Below are positions 1 through 10,310 of a stretch of DNA of 64,000 bases, one piece after another. The stretch comes from Gracilaria gracilis. Taxonomy: Eukaryota > Rhodophyta > Florideophyceae > Gracilariales > Gracilariaceae. Under the pieces are notes generated by a model. It saw only the letters and a program-made list of their open reading frames with translations, did no database searches and was not told the DNA's origin. The position numbers and the translations under genes were made by a program. Positions within the stretch are counted from its first letter, which is position 1; every line of letters begins with the position of its first letter. The stretch covers positions 62,001 to 126,000 of the forward strand of contig JARGSG010000109.1 in assembly GCA_030374805.1 (NCBI GenBank), in the 5' to 3' direction.

Positions 1-289
1 GGCGAGTGGGGTTGACGAGCGGGCCGGCTAGAGCAAACGGGAGCAAGGACCAGCAGAAAGAGGGAGAGACTGTTCTCTCCGTGCTGGCTCCCCCGGGACT
101 CGCGCAGGCGCTGCAGAGTCCCGGTATTTTATTATAGTGGTGTTAGGCGCGCCTCTAGCGCGGAGGCGCGCCCGAGCTCAAAGTGATAGGGCGCTCAGGG
201 GGCTGGGCACATGAGCGCGTAGTGATGGCTGACACGAAGAGGCCCGCCAACGGCGGCTGGGCCTCGAGCACCGTGTACAGCTGTCCACA
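1..289 (-). repeat. 3' LTR of the left copia element (type B), truncated by the window
   Basis: Read on the minus strand it starts TGTGGACAGCTGTACACGG at 289 and runs off the window. The same sequence recurs at 7207-7522 (same orientation) and at 8599-8913 (inverted). It contains a strong GGCGCGCC-type inverted repeat around 145-175. Its U3 differs from the type A LTR of the element at 10311, but the first dozen bases and the U5/gag boundary are shared, so the two types look like recombinant members of one family. Confidence 0.8.
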
Positions 290-622
290 CCCCCCCTGTT
301 GCTCTGGATTAGATTCCAGAGCAAAAGATGCTAAAAAAATTTAATCGCGCGCCGCATTCTCCAGCCAGCTGGCAGCTAGCTGGCAGCTGTCTGGGTAGTA
401 TTTGACACCGCGCGCTACCGCTGTGGCGTCGTCGCTCCTTCCTCGACAACTGGGCTCGCATAGCTACAGCTCTGTCGCGGCTCGGTCAGCTTTGTTGCGC
501 GCGTTCGGTGAAGGGCTCCCAAGTCAATAGACATTGCTGCGGCTCGGAGAACGCGCGTAGTAGAGCAGATACGTTACTGACTCAACCCGTGTGGATTGTT
601 ACTTGTCAAAAACAGAAAGAAG
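290..622. other. Polypurine tract and 5' untranslated exon/intron of the accessory gene
   Basis: Next to the LTR a C-run (290-296, G-run on the element's sense strand) is the likely polypurine tract for plus-strand priming. On the plus strand the region leads into the accessory gene. By comparison with the copy at 8256-8302, bases 569-615 are a 47-bp intron ending AAAACAG, but here the donor is AT instead of GT, so splicing of this copy is probably lost. No ATG in frame precedes the start at 623. No other gene is visible. Confidence 0.55.
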
Positions 623-2083
623 ATGTTGGTGAAGAAATCGAAAATTATCCGGATCAGTCGCGTCCGTGGCGCTGGGAGCGCTGCGTCGCATCGTCAAAAG
701 CTGGATCATGCGCGTGCGCAGCGACATTTCAGCAAACGATTGGCCTCGCTTCACGACGTCGTCAAACCTAAGTATCTTCTCAAGAAAGGCGTTGCCAAAC
801 ATCGTATGAAGAAACAAAGCCGTGACCAAGGTTACGCCGATATCGTGAAGGCCCGTATGCGAGAAATCCGTAAGCGGCGTGCGGCGGAGAAACGGTTTGT
901 GTTGCCCATTAGCACGCACGTCCCTGACGCTTATGTCCAAGACAAGTGGAGCATGAATTCGATTTTGCATGTTTCCCGCGTGGACGAAGGGCATCGCGAG
1001 CGGTACATGAACAAACACATTGATGGTGATCATCTCACCATCCGCGCCTCGCAGCTCGACGAGTTGGATGGTCTTGCTGTCCGACGTTAGTGTCAAGTAC
1101 GGCCCAAAACTCGCCTTGACAATGAAACTGCGGGGCGTTACGGCCTGTACAAGGATGTTGGTGAAGGAGAGCGTTGGACTGTTGGCGCTGTTATGTACCT
1201 TGCGGAGGATAAGGTGATGGAGGGTGAGCGTGGCGTTCGTCGCCTAGAAGGCGGTTGTTATTATGGCCACAATCACGATGAGCCTTTTTGGGGCTGGCAA
1301 CAGATGGAGTTCAACTCTGTGAGTGGCTCTGGTCTGGCGAATGCGCTAACCATCCAAGGTCTGTGGAGTGGCGGGATTCCTTTCAGGAAGGAGTACGAGT
1401 CTCTAACCGATGCATGGAGGGTGGTGGCGCTTGATGACTGCAAGGTTCTCGATTGTCTTGATTCGTGGTGTGTGAAGAATCCAGGTGTTGCTGTCCGCGT
1501 CTGAAGCCCTGGAGATCGCGAAAGAACTGAAGAGACGAGACGATTCGAGCTGCGCGAGGAGCGCATAGTGGTGTGCAAATCTTCCACCATGTGCATCCAA
1601 ACTGCGCTTTCCAATGCTATGGCACGAGTTGTTGATGAGGAGTATGCCTTTAAGTCCGTGTTTGGAGAAAGTGTCGGTAACATGTTGTGCTTTAGCGATG
1701 CTGCTCGGTGGGTTGATGAATTCGCGAACCGAGTTGAGCTCCATCGAATCCATTATCGCCGGAGCGATTATCGCGATACCTTTAGGTGGCTGTTGGCAAA
1801 GAAGGATGGCGTCTACGTCGTGAGGCTGCGCGCACGGAACGTCGATCACGTTGTTTATGTTGACGTTGGGCGTGGCGAGGTTTTGGACGCTGTTGAGCAG
1901 TATCCATTGAGGCTGTGTGAGGAGTCCCTTAAGTGTTGCGTTGGGGACTCGGCGGCCTTCGAGCGAGTTATGGAAGTGCGCCGCGTTGTTGCCGTTCCAC
2001 GCCGTGAGGGGAAGAGCAAGAACAGGAGCGGGAAGGCAAGGCGTCTTCAGCGCAAGAAAAGGAAGTCCTTGAAAGTGCAGTAG
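623..2083 (+). pseudogene. Antisense accessory gene of the copia element, two in-frame stops (left copy)
   Basis: The reading frame stays the same from ATG 623 to the TAG at 2081, broken only by in-frame stops at 1088-1090 (TAG where the copy at 7523-8248 has TGG) and 1502-1504. There are no frameshifts, unlike the neighbouring pol. The N-terminal ~100 residues are very basic. A middle domain follows with W-x-x-N-x-I and an E-x-x-DGDH-type motif and a later YGHNHDE-FWGW motif. The C-terminal domain has C-I-Q-T-x-L-x-N-A-M-A-R-V-V (Cys at 1592) and further on R-N-V-D-H-V and G-E-V-L-D-A-V-E. The Cys, then His, then Asp order fits a papain-fold cysteine peptidase (Josephin/OTU-like in pattern), but the fold assignment is inference. 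It is convergent with pol; the stops lie 36 bp apart. The homologue at 15751-17169 keeps the same architecture. Confidence 0.7.
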
Positions 2084-2119
2084 ATGGTTGTCTTTCACAA
2101 TTGCGTAGTAGATAAATGT

Positions 2120-5100
2120 TCAAACTTGGCTAATAGAGTCTAAGATCTCCTTAAAGACGATACCAGTCTTCATCATTTGATTTAGCTTCTTAAAGGCATA
2201 AGGGTTAATCTTTGTAAGAGCATCCGCAGGGTTGACCGGTCCTGGGATCCATCTTAACGAGTTGATCTCCCGGGCCTCGAAAGAATCTCGTAGCCGTGCG
2301 ACTGTGGGGCGGAGTCGAAAGTCCTTCTGCTCGTGTAGTGTAGATATTGTACTATAGAGTCCAAACGAATCTACAAACATTTGCAAGTTTGGCCTTGGCC
2401 TTTGACCAGATGGGTGCATCATGTAAGACACACCGTCTCGGCCAGATAGATTGCTCGGTCCGCTGTGTGGGCGGCGGCTAGTATTTCCGCACCCGCGGAG
2501 GAGAAGGAAACTCGGTTCTGCTTGGAGCTGTGCCAATCCAGAACGTGGAACACATGACGATCTTTTGAGGAGAAGGAGAGCCCGCACAGGAACCCTGTTT
2601 GTCCGTAGGAGGTGTTGCCTGAAGCGGCATCGCTAAATGCCACCACATCCGCGTCGAAGTGGCGCAAAGACATCGGCTCAACAGGTGCTCTGTAGAGCAG
2701 AGTTGGAGATAGCGACTTTAAGTGCACCAGCGCTTGGTTGAGTTGTCTTATATGGGAGACCTTGAGGTGAGCGACATTCTGTTGCAGCTTGCTCGCTACC
2801 AAGGAGGCCTGTGGGGGAATGCCGTGGCCAAGGAAGTTTAGCTTTCCAGTCAGGGCTTGGAACCCACGTAGTTCTTCCAACGTGCATTCACTTTCGTGCT
2901 CCTTCTTGCGCTCATGACTGAGTTCAATCTGCTTAATGGTCGAGAGGAACTCCTCCATACTCAAGGAGACGCTGTAATCTGAATGTTGTTTGACAAATAA
3001 GCGGTTGAAGACAATGTCCTGTCCTTTGTTAAAACGGCCCACATCGAACTTGGAAGAGATTTGCTGCCGAAAACGCTCCATGCGTTCGGGTTTTCCGGCA
3101 AATATCATGTCGTCGACGACTTTGGCTAGTGCCAACACGAGTTCGTCGCCTTCTCACATCAGAAAGAGTTGTGGGATGCCAGGGACGTCGACAAAGCCTA
3201 TGTCGAAAAGCCATTCCTTCACGCAGAGTTGCCATAGCCGTCCGGACTCTACAAGTCCATAGGCTGGAGCGAGTAGCTTCCAGACTTCGTCGGTGTAAGT
3301 GCTCCACCCACGTGGGGGGCGCATGTATATGTCTCGCTTCAACTCTCCGGCTTGGAGGTAAGCCGACTTTACGTCCAGGGAGGCGATATGGAAGTGGAAC
3401 AAGGAGGATAGGGAGAGGAGCGGTGCGGATTGTGGAAAACTGCGCCGTCGAGGAATCGGAGCGAAGGTCGTTCCTTCTCCGCGATCCCTATTCCCAAAGG
3501 GGACTAGGTGGCACTTTAGCTTCATGGTCTTCCCCTTCACCGTCGTGTTTTACGACGAAGAAGTGGTGAGAGGAGATGAGGTTGGCATCCCTAGGGATGG
3601 ACCCGAATGGATACCGCACGATACGCTCCCTTCTCCTTGTAGTTTCGCTTCTCCTTGGCAATAGATTCATCAAGTAGCCACCTCGGCGCGCCTTGGAGCT
3701 TGTGTTCCGTGAGTGGGTCATTGCCAAACTTCTCATGAAGCTGCTTCAAGATGGTTTGCTTGGTGGAGGTTAGGGATGCTTTTGGAGGAATAGCAGTTGA
3801 GGATGAAGCCAGTTCGCCAATGTCCTTCGACGGTATGTTGAAAGGACGAATGGTGGTTGCCCCGGCTAGGTACGCGGAGCTAAGGGGATGATCATCCCAC
3901 TCTGCAAAGGCAGTGTGCATCTCTTGACCATCCTCAAGAATTGGTGGCTCCTCTGTTATTTGAACGAGCGGGTTGGTTGAGAGTTCCGGCTGTTCCTGCT
4001 GTGGGACCACTTCAGGGTCAGGCGAAGGTTGAGGAAATTGGGTGTACCCGAGTTCTATGCGCTCGAGTTCTTCGAGCAGCTTAGACTTGGGGCGTAGGCG
4101 AAGGTCTTCGTACGCAACAGTGTACGAGAAACCGCGGAGGTCTTCTGTCGCCGAGACGATTACGAAGTGTTCATAGACCTCCTTGACAAACCCTGGATAC
4201 CACTGTCCCCCTCCTTGCGTTTTTCACAAAGTAATAGACAGGTGTCTTGGGAACAAGTAGTGTTTTGTCAAAGTGCCTTACGTTTTTCGTGCGTAAGAAC
4301 GTATGCAGGGCTTGGACGAGCTGCTTTTTTCGTGGTAGTCATCGGCGAGATCCTTGGTGAGCCTGGCCTTTGGCGGCCCTGGAGTGCCGGCCTATACCCT
4401 CGAGCCAGCTCGAAACTTGATACGAACCTCGAACCTAGCAGGATGTTCTTGAGGAATGTGGCTCTAGAGACCAATTCTTGGTCCGAGGGGCACTGTTGCC
4501 ATCTAAGAGCCGTGAATTGTCGGTCTTTAACGAGGCGTTGGATCAGGAATCTGATGGCCTCGTTGGAGGACTCGACGATTCCTAGCTTATTGTGGCGACG
4601 GGATGGCCTGGCACAAAATGTAATGCCATGCAAGGCACATATTGCTCTGAAGTCTTCGCAGTCGAATTCTGGGTCGCCCGAGAGTTCTGTGGGGGCGCCG
4701 TGGGTTGAGATCCAATGGATCACAAAGCTTTCCGCAGCTTTTTTCATGTTCCTTGAGAAGCATAACCACGCGGCTGAGAAGCCTGAGGCTGCATCCTTCA
4801 TGTGGAGGATTGGAAGGTTGCCGAGTTCGGCTACAAACATGAAGTCCACTTGGACATGGTCATTGAATTCCTTCAAAATACGGGAGAAAGAGACCTTTCT
4901 GGACGTGAGTGGGCGGCCAGTGCTCGCACATGTCGTACATGAGTCGAAGGAGGATTGTAGCAGGGCTTCGAGCGTCCTTGTGAGGACTCCAGAACGCTGA
5001 CAGATTCTCTTCATGTCCTTCGGGCGTAAATGGGTGTAGAGATGGAAGCGTTTGGCGAAGCGCTCCTCATTCTTTATGACATTTCCCTTGAAGGCAAGGT

Positions 5101-5570
5101 TCTTCGCATGGGTGAAGAAGGACTTCACTGATTTGGTGCACGAAGGGACGACGAGGAGTCTGGTGCGCTTCGTCAGTTCGGAACCGGTATGGTAGGTTCG
5201 GAGAAGGACAGGTGCGGAGTGGTTTCCCACTATCCCTTGACGGATGCGGATCTTGTTCTCCCGATTCAGGAGGTCGGAACGTGATAGTACATCGTTCCCC
5301 AACAAGATTGGTCCCCTACCGTGTACTACATAGAACGGTAGCACGAAGGGGGTTCCGTTTTCGTCAGTGCCTTGAAATTTCCACATGGCAAAGGTTGGTG
5401 CGGCGTCTACGCATTCCTCTCCGAAGCCGTGGAGGAAGGGCTCGCAATCTAGCTCGTCGAGAACTAGTTCTGTCCCAAAGGAGACGCAGAGCTGTGCTAT
5501 GGCGCACAAAGACCCTACACTCTTTGGGCAACTTGGATCGACGATAGGGTTTGCGTCTGCGAACGCGGGA
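2120..5570 (-). pseudogene. Copia pol (protease-integrase-RT-RNase H), decayed left copy
   Basis: Read on the minus strand the order is protease, integrase, reverse transcriptase, RNase H, as in Ty1/copia. The protease region has D-P-S-C-P-K-S-V in place of the usual D-T/S-G, and a later I-L-L-G. The integrase has paired zinc-binding Cys (C-T-T-C) and a DDE core with Q-V-D-F, S-G-D-P-E-F-D and I-V-E-S (about 5509-4268). The RT has S-L-D-V-K-S-A-Y, Y-G-L-V-E-S-G-R and V-V-D-D. RNase H has A-F-S-D-A-A-S-G and the closing N-P-A-D-A-L-T-K. Breaks include frameshifts near 2420-2590, 3490-3600 and around 4010-4268, and a TGG-to-TGA stop near 3157. The right copy is better preserved. Confidence 0.85.
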
Positions 5571-5601
5571 AACAGGTCAGAATAGGCTCCTTTCCCTGCA
5601 G

Positions 5602-6888
5602 TTAGGGATGACTGCGTTGGGAGGGGTTGAAGCCTTTTCGAAAACCCTTGTCCGACTTAGCCGGGGCGTCATGTTTGCCTTTCCCTTCCTTGACAGCACG
5701 AATGCGTTTGGTTTCGTGTGACGGGCTTTGGCACTCATAACTCCCGCGGAGAGGAGTCTTAGAGCCACAGTCAAAGCAGTACCCAGCCTCCCGCTCGGTC
5801 TTTCGTTTGTTTGACCGGCGGGGTCGAGAGGAATTGCCGCGCTGGGGAGCGGTGGTGCTCTGGCTTGGCTGTGATTGCCTCTGGTAAGCTGCCAATGCCT
5901 GCTGAACGCGTTGTCCGACCATGTTTTCAATATCAGCCTTCGTATAAGATTTGTCTGCCGACTTGGGCGTAAAGGTCAGATTGCGTATAACCTTAACGGC
6001 GTCGTCAAGGTTCAGCTTGCAACGAGGGCCAGTGGAAAACATGTCACGAATGTGGTTCTCATCTGGAGTTCGGTCATTAAGATACTCAATGACTTCCGAA
6101 TAACTCTCGAGGAGCCCGTGTGCGCCGCTGACTAGGTCAGTGGCCTTGCGACGAACGGTATTAGCGTTGTCGGAAGGTGGCGGCAGGGCATTGTCGGAGT
6201 TGAATATATCGGCAAACTTGTTGAAGAACTCGAGGACGGACGCATGGGAACTCTTCGTTATCGACACTTCCGCCTCAGGTTCGTCTTTTTGACGAGCTTC
6301 CGCTAGTGCAACAAGTTGCAACTTGGCGTTGGTTAACGTCTCCTCACTTAGTAAAGCGTTGTTTAGGAGCGTTATTGCAAGGACCCTCACTGACTTGAGA
6401 GGAAGTCGATAGTCCAAACATGCATAAGATGATCGGCTGCCAAGCCTCGGAAAGCGAGATACGAAAGCGTTCAAATCTTCGCTGCGGCGACGCTTGCACT
6501 GAGTTACCTCAGTGAAGGATGAGATCAATCGTGTTACAATTGCTATCGGAGGATCGACTGCGATGAGTTTGACGATGTCCTTGACTGCCTCAATTTGATC
6601 GTTGTGATTTAAATCGATAAGTTGCTTAGCGACTGCCTCATCAACTATAGATTTCTGCTCACGAGGTAGACCACGGTCATAAAAGTGACGAGCAAGAGTG
6701 GCGTAGACAGTTTTGTACAACCGGTCGGTGCCTTTCTCTGCGGCGGCTTGTATGGTTTCCACCTAACGTGAAGCGTCGCGACGATACTCTTGGAGGTCGC
6801 CTTCCGGCTTAAACATCGGAGGATCGGTCGGTGAAAGTGGTTTAGAGGAACTTAAACCTGGGCCCATAACTGGGGAAGCGGTGTCCAT
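5602..6888 (-). pseudogene. Copia gag, decayed left copy
   Basis: ATG at 6888 lies in the LTR-derived leader. Codon 42 is a TAG (6765-6763) where the upstream partial duplicate keeps TGG. The frame continues to 5602. A helical UBN2-like Gag body is followed by a C-terminal basic tail with a zinc-knuckle-like C-F-D-C-G-S-K-T-x-L-R-G-S-Y-E-C; the His of the right copy is Pro here. Compared with the right copy, residues near 6400-6480 are frameshifted and then restored. Gag would package the element RNA into virus-like particles. Confidence 0.8.
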
Positions 6889-7059
6889 GCTTGTTAGACG
6901 AGTCGTTGCGCGCGGGGCAAGAAGTAGGGCCGAAGGCGGGCACAGGCTGCCAGGAAAACTCCCTGAGCTTCCTTCTTTCTCTCTGGCGCCTTCTCGGGGT
7001 TCGCTAGGACAGCGAGCCCCTGTTTATTGTAGGCCCCCTCCCGGACGCGCCTCCAACCG
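6718..7059 (-). repeat. Breakpoints of the 336-bp LTR/gag tandem duplication (left copy)
   Basis: On the minus strand CGGTTG occurs at 6723-6718 inside gag and at 7059-7054, exactly 336 bp apart. At the second site the gag sequence jumps into type A LTR sequence (GGAGGCGCG...). The right element has the same jump with the same 336-bp period, so the rearrangement predates the split of the two copies. In this copy the outer leader/gag start is the type B version (a start at 7224 reading M-D-N-A-T-P), so recombination between types A and B also occurred. Confidence 0.75.
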
Positions 7060-7192
7060 GTCGGTGCCTTTCTCTGCGGCGGCTTGTATGGTTTCCACCC
7101 AACGTAAAACGTCGCGACGATACTCTTGGAGGTCGCCTTCCGGCTTAAACATCGGAGGATCGGTCGGTGAAAGTGGTTTAGAGGGACGTAAA

Positions 7193-7206
7193 CCTGGGCC
7201 CATAAC
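7193..7206 (-). promoter_or_regulatory. Primer binding site of the left copia element
   Basis: On the minus strand, directly after the LTR end CCCCA, comes GTTATGGGCCCAGG. This is complementary to the anticodon arm of eukaryotic initiator tRNA-Met, with the first G pairing with C39. Priming from an internally cut initiator tRNA is established for Drosophila copia. The same site follows the LTR of the right element at 10620. Confidence 0.7.
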
Positions 7207-7522
7207 TGGGGTGGCGTTGTCCATTGCGTAGACGGTAGCGAGGCGAGTGGGGTTGACGAGCGGGCCGGCTAGAGCAAACGGGAGCAAGGACCAGCAGAAA
7301 GAGGGAGAGACTGTTCTCTCCGTGCTGGCTCCCCCGGGATTCGCGCAGGCGCTGCGGAGTCCCGGTATTTTATTATAGTGGTGTTAGGCGCGCCTCTAGC
7401 GCGGAGGCGCGCCCGAGCTCAAAGTGATAGGGCGCTCAGGGGGCTGGGCACATGAGCGCGTAGTGATGGCTGACACAAAGAGGCCCGCCAACGGCGGCTG
7501 GGCCTCGAGCACCGTGTACAGC
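7207..7522 (-). repeat. 5' LTR of the left copia element (type B), missing its first 8 bases
   Basis: On the minus strand it begins at GCTGTACACGG, so the terminal TGTGGACA seen at 289 and 8599 is absent, and it ends CCACCCCA before the PBS. The missing tip is replaced directly by accessory-gene sequence, the junction of the inverted half-element. A gag-type ATG (7224) lies inside the LTR. Confidence 0.8.
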
Positions 7523-8248
7523 AGGCGCATTCGCCAGACCAGAGCCAATCACAGAGTTGAACTCTATCTGTTGCCAGCCCCAAAAAGGCTCATCGTGATT
7601 GTGGCCATAATAACATCCGCCTTCTAGGCGACGAACGCCACGCTCACCCTCCATCACCTTATCCTCCGCAAGGTACATAACAGTGTCAACAGTCCAACGC
7701 TCTCCTTCACCAACATCCTTGTACAGGCCGTAACGCCCCGCAGTTTCATGGTCAAGGCGAGTTTTGGGCCGTACTTGACACCAACGTCGGACAGCAAGAC
7801 CAGCCAACTCGTCGAGCTGCGAGGCGCGGATGGTGAGATGATCACCATCAATGTGTTCGATCACGTACCGCTCGCGATGCCCTTCGTCCACGCGGGAAAC
7901 ATGCAAAATCGAATTCATGCTCCACTTGTCTTGGACATAAGCGTCAGGGACGTGCGTGCTAATGGGCAACACAAACCGTTTCTCCGCCGCACGCCGCTTA
8001 CGGATTTCCCGCATACGGGCCTTCACGATATCGGCGTAATCTTGGTCACGGCTTTGTTTCTTCATACGATGTTTGGCAACGCCTTTCTTGAGAAGATACT
8101 TAGGTTTGACGACGTCGTGAAGCGAGGCCAATCGTTTGCTGAAATTTCGCTGCGCACGCGCATGATCCAGCTTTTGACGATGCGACGCAGCGCTCCCAGC
8201 GCCACGGACGCGACTGATCCGGATAATTTTCGATTTCTTCACCAACAT
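7523..8248 (-). pseudogene. Truncated third copy of the accessory gene (N-terminal and middle domains)
   Basis: Starts with ATG at 8248 and reads without a stop through the basic N-terminus and the middle domain, keeping the W codon that is TAG in the left copy at 1088. After the motif around G-S-G-L-A-N it is fused at 7522/7523 to the LTR, so the protease-like C-terminal domain is missing. Upstream, 8302-8256 is a 47-bp intron with donor CAG/GTACGT and acceptor AAAACAG; the ATG is in exon 2 just after the acceptor. Confidence 0.7.
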
Positions 8249-8255
8249 CTTCTTT

Positions 8256-8302
8256 CTGTTTTTGACAAGTAACAATCCACACGGGTTGAGTCAGTAACGT
8301 AC
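8256..8302 (-). other. 47-bp intron in the 5' UTR of the accessory gene
   Basis: Minus strand: exon ...AGAGCAG, intron GTACGTTACTGA...CAAAAACAG, then exon AAAGAAGATG with the start codon. The equivalent position in the right element is also an intron (17171-17223) with different sequence but the same place relative to the ATG. Confidence 0.65.
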
Positions 8303-8598
8303 CTGCTCTACTACGCGCGTTCTCCGAGCCGCAGCAATGTCTATTGACTTGGGAGCCCTTCACCGAACGCGCGTCGCAACAAAGCTGACCGAGCCGCGAC
8401 AGAGCTGTAGCTATGCGAGCCCAGTTGTCGAGGAAGGAGCGACGACCGCCACAGCGGGTAGCGCGCGAGTGTCAAATACTACCCAGACAGCTGCCAGCTG
8501 GCTGCCAGCTAGCTGCCAGCTGGCTGGAGGATGCGGCGCGCGATTAAATTTTTTTAGCATCTTTTGCTCTGGAATCTAATCCAGAGCAACAGGGGGTG

Positions 8599-8913
8599 TG
8601 TGGACAGCTGTACACGGTGCTCGAGGCCCAGCCGCCGTTGGCGGGCCTCTTCGTGTCAGCCATCACTACGCGCTCATGTGCCCAGCCCCCTGAGCGCCCT
8701 ATCACTTTGAGCTCGGGCGCGCCTCCGCGCTAGAGGCGCGCCTAACACCACTATAATAAAATACCGGGACTCCGCAGCGCCTGCGCGAGTCCCGGGGGAG
8801 CCAGCACGGAGAGAACAGTCTCTCCCTCTTTCTGCTGGTCCTTGCTCCCGTTTGCTCTAGCCGGCCCGCTCGTCAACCCCACTCGCCTCGCTACCGTCTA
8901 CGCAATGGACAAC
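8599..8913 (+). repeat. Outer LTR of the inverted half-element (type B)
   Basis: Starts TGTGGACAGCTGTACACGG after a G-run (polypurine tract, AACAGGGGG) and is the reverse complement of 289 to 1. It matches the 5' LTR up to ATGGACAAC, after which the last nine LTR bases are replaced by unrelated sequence. Either this LTR variant ends differently (a CCCCA occurs a few bases on at about 8925-8929) or the end is truncated. Confidence 0.75.
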
Positions 8914-9173
8914 TCGAGTCATTGCCCCAGATAAGGTGAAGAACAGATGAGTTCATGTAGATCTACGAAGGTATGTACCGTTGGTACAGTATCCCAACAG
9001 TTCATCGGCCAACTTCACCACAGTCAACTCGATTACCAAGGGTAAGAGGGCAAGCCATGACTGTTCTCTGTAGCCAACTTGCGTTCCATTTTGCGGGTAG
9101 CAGTAATTTCGTGTGCGCCACGAGGCCCAGATCACACTCAGACGTCACGCAAACGATCTATCACGACTTGTGT

Positions 9174-9179
9174 TATATA
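9174..9179 (+). promoter_or_regulatory. Probable TATA box of the lipocalin-like gene
   Basis: TATATA lies 93 bp upstream of the ATG at 9267, a spacing similar to the TATA-ATG distances at 18335/18436 and 25256/25340. Inferred from sequence and spacing only. Confidence 0.4.
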
Positions 9180-9266
9180 CGTACTCGTTTCAGCGACACT
9201 GAACAACTCATGCACAGCCTTGGCAGTTACAATACCAGGACAATACACAGTCGTAGTACCCCAGCC

Positions 9267-9980
9267 ATGTTCAAGCCAATAGTGTTCTTCTTCATGCTTC
9301 TGGCTGTGAGAGTATGGGCAACTCCGTCGTCCCGCATGCTCACAGCTCCGAGGAGTCATAGCAGCGCCCCGACGGAGCCCAACTCGCCGTCCATCACCTT
9401 CTGCCTGGACCCTCCAGTGGTCTCCTCGCTAAGCAAGCCATCCTTTCAAGGCACATGGTTCCTGCTATACGCCGCGGGATCTGCGTTACGCTTCGACGGG
9501 TCGGAGCCGTGTTCTACGTCCAACTACACGCTCAACGCCTCCGGAAACTTCTCCGCCTTAAATTGCGCGGTGCGACGCGCCGACGGCATCCCGTCGTGCG
9601 AGAACGTTTTCATCGCGCCACGCCCGGAAGCGCCTGGAACGGGTAGCCTCGAGATCTCTGTTCCAGCCCTGCCGCCGGGTCCATTTAACCCTGCACGCTT
9701 CAACGTCGCCGCTCTGCTCGGTACTCCATACACCGGCTACTTTGCTGCTGCGCTGTATCAATGCTTTCCTGCTCGAGACGGAGTGCCCGCGCCGGGCTCC
9801 TACATTTCAGCGCGATACTTTCTGCGCCGGGCTCCTATCGCGCGCGTGGTGCTTCGCTTGCTAAGACATAAGCTGGCGTGCCGCGGCTTCGACGTCGGCC
9901 TCGAGTTTGTGCCAATCCGACAACAGAACTGCAAGTACTTCTTCCAGGACACGGGTTTCGTGCAGAAACCGCGCAACTGA
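9267..9980 (+). CDS. Secreted lipocalin-like protein
   Basis: 237 residues. I chose ATG 9267 because it begins a clear signal peptide (M-F-K-P-I-V-F-F-F-M-L-L-A-V) and the longer frame upstream (from 8973) lacks such a start. After about residue 50 comes F-Q-G-T-W-F-L-L-Y, the G-x-W of lipocalins, followed by alternating beta-strand-like stretches and several Cys that could form disulphides. Lipocalins bind small hydrophobic ligands in a beta-barrel; the ligand here cannot be told. The gene sits in 1.4 kb of host DNA between two copia elements in opposite orientation and appears intact. The family call rests on the G-x-W block and overall pattern only. Confidence 0.55.
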   Translation: MFKPIVFFFMLLAVRVWATPSSRMLTAPRSHSSAPTEPNSPSITFCLDPPVVSSLSKPSFQGTWFLLYAAGSALRFDGSEPCSTSNYTLNASGNFSALNCAVRRADGIPSCENVFIAPRPEAPGTGSLEISVPALPPGPFNPARFNVAALLGTPYTGYFAAALYQCFPARDGVPAPGSYISARYFLRRAPIARVVLRLLRHKLACRGFDVGLEFVPIRQQNCKYFFQDTGFVQKPRN

Positions 9981-10305
9981 CCGCAGAGCGAAAACGTTGG
10001 CTCATCGGGGAGACTGAGATTAGTGACTTGCAGATGTACGTCGTGCATTATATTAACGCTGCTAGCGCCACATCACTCTCACATCAGAACTAGAGTAGCG
10101 ACGGCTGTGGTGCGCAGCACAGAGCGCTTCCACGATGGCTCGACACCACACGTCCGCCACTGAGCTCGTGATCCATATCCATGATGAAATGCACATTCTG
10201 CGGTGTTGGCGCTCCAAGTCGAGGCTCTCGGCAGCTGAGCACATCGCTCTGTTGTTTGTCGTTGTATCTACGAGTTGATGCGTTTGCGCGGGGCGCCAGG
10301 TAGCG
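9981..10305. other. Host spacer between the lipocalin-like gene and the right copia element
   Basis: About 325 bp that would hold the 3' UTR of the lipocalin-like gene. I see no ORF with support, no repeat and no RNA gene here. It ends in the target site TTACC (10306-10310). Confidence 0.5.
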
Positions 10306-10310
10306 TTACC

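Larger units (their letters stand above)
1..8913. mobile_element. Composite palindromic Ty1/copia retrotransposon (left copy)
   Basis: From left to right: a 3' LTR (minus-oriented, cut by the window edge), accessory gene (+), pol (-), gag (-), 5' LTR (-), then an inverted partial accessory gene (-) and another LTR (+). Bases 1 to about 1345 are the reverse complement of about 7522-8890, giving inverted arms of about 1.35 kb around a 6.2-kb core. Both outer ends are therefore 3' LTRs pointing outward. Domain order gag-protease-integrase-RT-RNase H identifies Ty1/copia. Multiple stops and frameshifts mark it as non-coding today. The left target-site duplication lies outside the window, so I cannot test whether the composite integrated as one unit. 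Confidence 0.85.

Noticed and set aside
1403-2098. 231-codon frame on the minus strand opposite the accessory gene
   Set aside because: Shadow of the accessory gene; the plus strand has conserved motifs in three copies and this frame has none.
7748-8272. 174-codon plus-strand frame
   Set aside because: Antisense shadow of the truncated accessory copy.
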